The notes under the pieces: generated by a model | Databases searched by the model: none | Seen by the model: the letters and a program-made list of their open reading frames with translations, nothing else | What the model was told of the DNA's origin: nothing | Made by a program: the position numbers and the translations under genes | Shown: in pieces, positions 6,229 to 8,313 of the stretch | Layout of the letters: the number at the start of each line of letters is the position of its first letter | Numbering within the stretch: position 1 is the first letter of the stretch | Source: Lachnospiraceae bacterium | Lineage (GTDB): Bacteria > Bacillota_A > Clostridia > Lachnospirales > Lachnospiraceae | NCBI GenBank assembly: GCA_009774655.1 | Contig: VSOD01000179.1 | Location: 1-8,313 of the forward strand | Direction: 5' to 3' | DNA: 8,313 bases

Positions 6229-7152
6229 TTATCCTTTGACCGCTCCGACCATGATACCTTTTACAAAGTATTTCTGGAAGAAAGGATAGACGCACATGAT
6301 CGGCAGTACCACGATGATCGTGATCGTCATCCGGATACTGGTCGCCGTCTGGGTCGTCGCCGCAGCAGCCGCCAAAGAGCTTGAACTGCTCGTATTGGCC
6401 AGCGCCGACAGTGAACTTGCCTGGTTCAGGTACTGATACAGCACGAACTGCAGCGGATACAGCTTCGTATCTGTGACGAGCAGCAGCGTATCCTGAAACG
6501 CATTCCACTGGTTGACTGCCGCAAAAATGGCAACCGTAGCCATGATCGGCTTGATGACCGGTATCATCACCTTGAAAAAGATCGTCAGGATACCCGCGCC
6601 GTCGATCTCAGCGGCTTCCTGCAGTTCCTTCGGGACAGATTCCACGAAGGTCTTCGTCAAAACGATATGGAACGGCGATACGATCATCGGCAGGATATAT
6701 CCCCAGAAGTTGTTCGTCAGGTGCATATTCTTCATGACCAGAAACCATGGAATGATCCCGGCATTAAAGTACATCGTGGCGATCACCAGCCTGTACCACA
6801 GCTTTCTGTGCCACATCTTCTCCTGGGAAAACATGAATCCCAGAAATGCCGAAGCGCTCACGGTTCCGAATGTTCCCAGAAGCGTTCTCATCAACGAGAT
6901 CTTCGCCGCCTGAAACAGGCCGTCGATTCCAAGCGCGCTGCTGTAGTTCTTCAGATGAACCCCTTTGGGCCAGAACAGGATCACACCTCTGGAACTCAAA
7001 TCATTGGCGCTGATCGTATTGATAAACATATAATAAAACGGATACAGACAAAGAATCGCGCAGATACTAAAAACTATGTAGCATACAACACTGATCATCT
7101 GATCTCCAAAACTCTCATGTCTTCTTTTCTTGATAGCAATCTGCTTACTCAC
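6229..7152 (-). CDS. ytcP: YtcP/LplC-type carbohydrate ABC transporter permease
   Basis: This 307-aa inner-membrane permease of the CUT1 class pairs with the LplB-like protein to form the transport channel. Hydrophobic segments lie at about 18-40, 87-108, 119-140, 148-168, 194-214 and 274-292, giving six membrane spans. The ATPase-contacting EAA loop is ELQEAAEIDGAGILTIFFKV (176-195), with G185 in the conserved place and IP at 197-198. The tail FVKGIMVGAVKG is typical of the YtcP/LplC branch. A Ser/Ala/Thr-rich loop (246-272) before the last span is low in complexity but sits where the family is variable. It uses a GTG start with AAGGAGG five bases upstream. It lies 49 bp after lplB in the same operon. 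No ATPase gene is nearby, so a shared MsmX-like ATPase is expected. Confidence 0.95.
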   Translation of the reverse strand: MSKQIAIKKRRHESFGDQMISVVCYIVFSICAILCLYPFYYMFINTISANDLSSRGVILFWPKGVHLKNYSSALGIDGLFQAAKISLMRTLLGTFGTVSASAFLGFMFSQEKMWHRKLWYRLVIATMYFNAGIIPWFLVMKNMHLTNNFWGYILPMIVSPFHIVLTKTFVESVPKELQEAAEIDGAGILTIFFKVMIPVIKPIMATVAIFAAVNQWNAFQDTLLLVTDTKLYPLQFVLYQYLNQASSLSALANTSSSSSLAAAAATTQTATSIRMTITIIVVLPIMCVYPFFQKYFVKGIMVGAVKG

Positions 7153-7201
7153 GGAATCCTCCTTCTTTTACCTTGAAATCATCTCTTTCCATCCTCCCTG
7201 A

Positions 7202-8122
7202 TCACAGGAAACTCTCGCCACGCGTCATCTTGGAGACTGTATTGGCGCAGATCAGAAGAATCACACTGACAACACTCTTAAGCATACTCAGGGCAACCGA
7301 CACGGAATAACTGCCGCTTCCCATTGCCAGATTATAGACATACAGATCCAGCACCTGTATGTAATCTTTGTTAAACGCGTTCTGAAACACATAGTACTGT
7401 TCCATACCGTTGGAAAGAAAATTACCGATGTTCATCATCAACAGTACGAAGAATGTCGGAAGCAGGCTCGGTATGGTGATATAACGGATCATCTGCATCC
7501 TCGTCGCTCCATCGACTTTCGCCGCCTGGAACAGCTCGTCATCTATACTGGAAATCGCCGCGATATACATGATCGCCGCCCATCCAAGGTTCTTCCATGT
7601 AAGCCACAGCCACTGCGTCAGCCATACGTGTTCGGAAGACTGCAGAAGCAGGACCGGTTCTTTGATCAGGCCGAGATTCAGCAACAGGGTGTTGAACATA
7701 CCGGTGCTGTTAAACAAACTGAACGCCAGGGAATACACCAATACCCAGCTGATAAAGTTCGGCAGCGTCGTGACTGTCTGCACAAACTTCCGGAACGGTA
7801 TGCACCGGATCTCATTCAGAAATACGGCAAACAGCATGGGCAGCCAGGAGGTTCCCAGCGTGATACCACTCATGACAAAGGTATTCTTCAACACCTGCAG
7901 CAGCTGAGAGACCTTCACCGGATTCTCAACCAGCGATTTAAACCATTTCAGTCCTACAAATTCTGCTTCCGAGAAAGGCCTCGGCGGTCTGTAGTCATAG
8001 AATGCATACAGCCACCCATACAGCGGATAGTAGGCAAACAACAGTACCAGCACCAAAAAAGGCAATACATAAAGAAACAGTTTAAAAGAATACCATTTCT
8101 TCCTATCAATCTTACCGATCAT
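7202..8122 (-). CDS. lplB: LplB-type carbohydrate ABC transporter permease
   Basis: This 306-aa inner-membrane permease is the first gene of the uptake operon. Six hydrophobic spans lie at about 15-36, 79-102, 119-139, 167-189, 220-236 and 277-295. The EAA loop DELFQAAKVDGATRMQMIRY (195-214) carries the conserved G205 and is followed by TIP (216-218). The opening FLYVLPFLVLVLLFAYYPLYGWLYAFYDY is characteristic of LplB relatives. I chose the ATG at 8122 because GAGAGGA lies nine bases upstream; an ATG two codons earlier (8128) has only three bases of spacing. A longer TTG reading at 8170 overlaps the promoter -10 region and would start before the transcript does. The protein should form a heterodimer with the YtcP-like permease and accept sugar from the LplA-like lipoprotein. 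Confidence 0.95.
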   Translation of the reverse strand: MIGKIDRKKWYSFKLFLYVLPFLVLVLLFAYYPLYGWLYAFYDYRPPRPFSEAEFVGLKWFKSLVENPVKVSQLLQVLKNTFVMSGITLGTSWLPMLFAVFLNEIRCIPFRKFVQTVTTLPNFISWVLVYSLAFSLFNSTGMFNTLLLNLGLIKEPVLLLQSSEHVWLTQWLWLTWKNLGWAAIMYIAAISSIDDELFQAAKVDGATRMQMIRYITIPSLLPTFFVLLMMNIGNFLSNGMEQYYVFQNAFNKDYIQVLDLYVYNLAMGSGSYSVSVALSMLKSVVSVILLICANTVSKMTRGESFL

Positions 8123-8131
8123 TATCATCCA

Positions 8132-8138
8132 TCCTCTC
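8132..8138 (-). promoter_or_regulatory. Ribosome binding site fixing the lplB start
   Basis: GAGAGGA lies nine bases before the ATG at 8122 and only three before the ATG at 8128, favouring the inner start. Confidence 0.65.
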
Positions 8139-8143
8139 TTTTT

Positions 8144-8157
8144 GTTTAACGTTTTAC
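8144..8157. promoter_or_regulatory. Imperfect palindrome downstream of the promoter, candidate operator
   Basis: The 14-bp sequence GTTTAACGTTTTAC reads GTnnAACGTTnnAC on both strands, so 10 of 14 positions are symmetric around a central CG. It would fall about 7-20 bases after the expected transcription start. A/T-rich half-sites around a central CG are typical of LacI/CcpA-family operators, though the match to the cre consensus is poor. No regulator gene is in the window to pair with it. Confidence 0.4.
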
Positions 8158-8170
8158 CACCTATATACAA

Positions 8171-8199
8171 ACAATACAGCTGTTTTTACTTTTTGTCAA
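8171..8199 (-). promoter_or_regulatory. Sigma-A-type promoter of the sugar-uptake operon
   Basis: On the minus strand a perfect -35 TTGACA (8194-8199) is followed by a 17-bp spacer and TATTGT as the -10 (8171-8176), which matches TATAAT at four of six positions. Transcription should start near 8164, giving a leader of about 40 bases before the lplB ATG at 8122. A/T homopolymer tracts lie just upstream. Confidence 0.8.
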
Positions 8200-8221
8200 T
8201 GGTGATTTATGCAATTATTAC

Positions 8222-8282
8222 TAATTTTTTTGCTTTTTTTTTTTTTTTTTAAATTTCCCATTATTTTTTTTTTGCATTTTTT
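8222..8282. repeat. Cluster of A/T homopolymer tracts upstream of the operon promoter
   Basis: Runs of T on the plus strand (A on the transcribed strand) occur at 8225-8231 (7), 8234-8250 (17), 8264-8273 (10) and 8277-8282 (6). They begin 26 bases upstream of the -35 element. Such A-tracts bend DNA and can act like UP elements. The 17-base run is also a likely site of slipped-strand length change or of sequencing error. Confidence 0.7.
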
Positions 8283-8313
8283 ATTATAAAGCATTAATAT
8301 TTTTAAATAGCTT

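Noticed and set aside
6667..7176. Plus-strand open frames opposite the second permease (also 7569-8149 opposite lplB).
   Set aside because: These are antisense shadows of membrane-protein genes with clear EAA loops and ribosome sites on the other strand.
8123..8170. N-terminal extension of lplB from a TTG at 8170.
   Set aside because: The TTG lies between the -10 element and the expected transcription start, and it has no ribosome site.
8234..8250. Poly-T run as the U-tract of a plus-strand terminator.
   Set aside because: No GC-rich hairpin precedes it on the plus strand, and no plus-strand gene ends nearby.

Overview
The window looks like chromosome from an anaerobic, gut-type Bacillota, most likely Lachnospiraceae. 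This is inferred from strong AAGGAGG-type ribosome sites, a lipobox lipoprotein, an LplABC-type sugar importer, a DUF1703-like AAA/PD-(D/E)XK gene and a small HipA-like gene. All six genes lie on the minus strand, so transcription runs from the right edge to the left. There is no tRNA, rRNA, CRISPR array, transposase or integrase.

Right part (about 8280 down to 2888): a carbohydrate-uptake operon. A near-consensus sigma-A promoter (8171-8199) sits next to long A/T homopolymer tracts and is followed by an imperfect palindrome that could be an operator. The gene order is lplB-type permease, ytcP/lplC-type permease, a large lipoprotein solute-binding protein (LplA type), and a GH10 xylanase-family enzyme without a signal peptide. 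A strong terminator (2888-2928) closes the unit. Two intercistronic hairpins, one before and one after the binding-protein gene, could set unequal expression. The order resembles the aldouronate-utilisation cluster of Paenibacillus (lplA/lplB/ytcP with aguA, xynA2 and xynB). The simplest model is that xylan-derived oligosaccharides are captured at the cell surface, imported whole and cut in the cytoplasm. No ATPase gene is present, so a shared MsmX-type ATPase elsewhere is expected.

Left part (2812 down to 160): a second, compact accessory unit. It begins after a 28-bp-period tandem repeat. It encodes a 580-aa AAA-ATPase-like protein with a C-terminal PD-(D/E)XK domain, then 19 bp later a 166-aa protein that looks like a HipA-like kinase N-lobe joined to a kinase C-terminal helix with the catalytic middle missing, and then, overlapping by 41 bp, a 112-aa protein with a SRQNIG motif. 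The last two may be the remains, or a regulatory derivative, of a HipA-type toxin system. This is the least understood part of the window.

The first 159 bases and the last ~110 bases are AT-rich and hold no recognisable gene.
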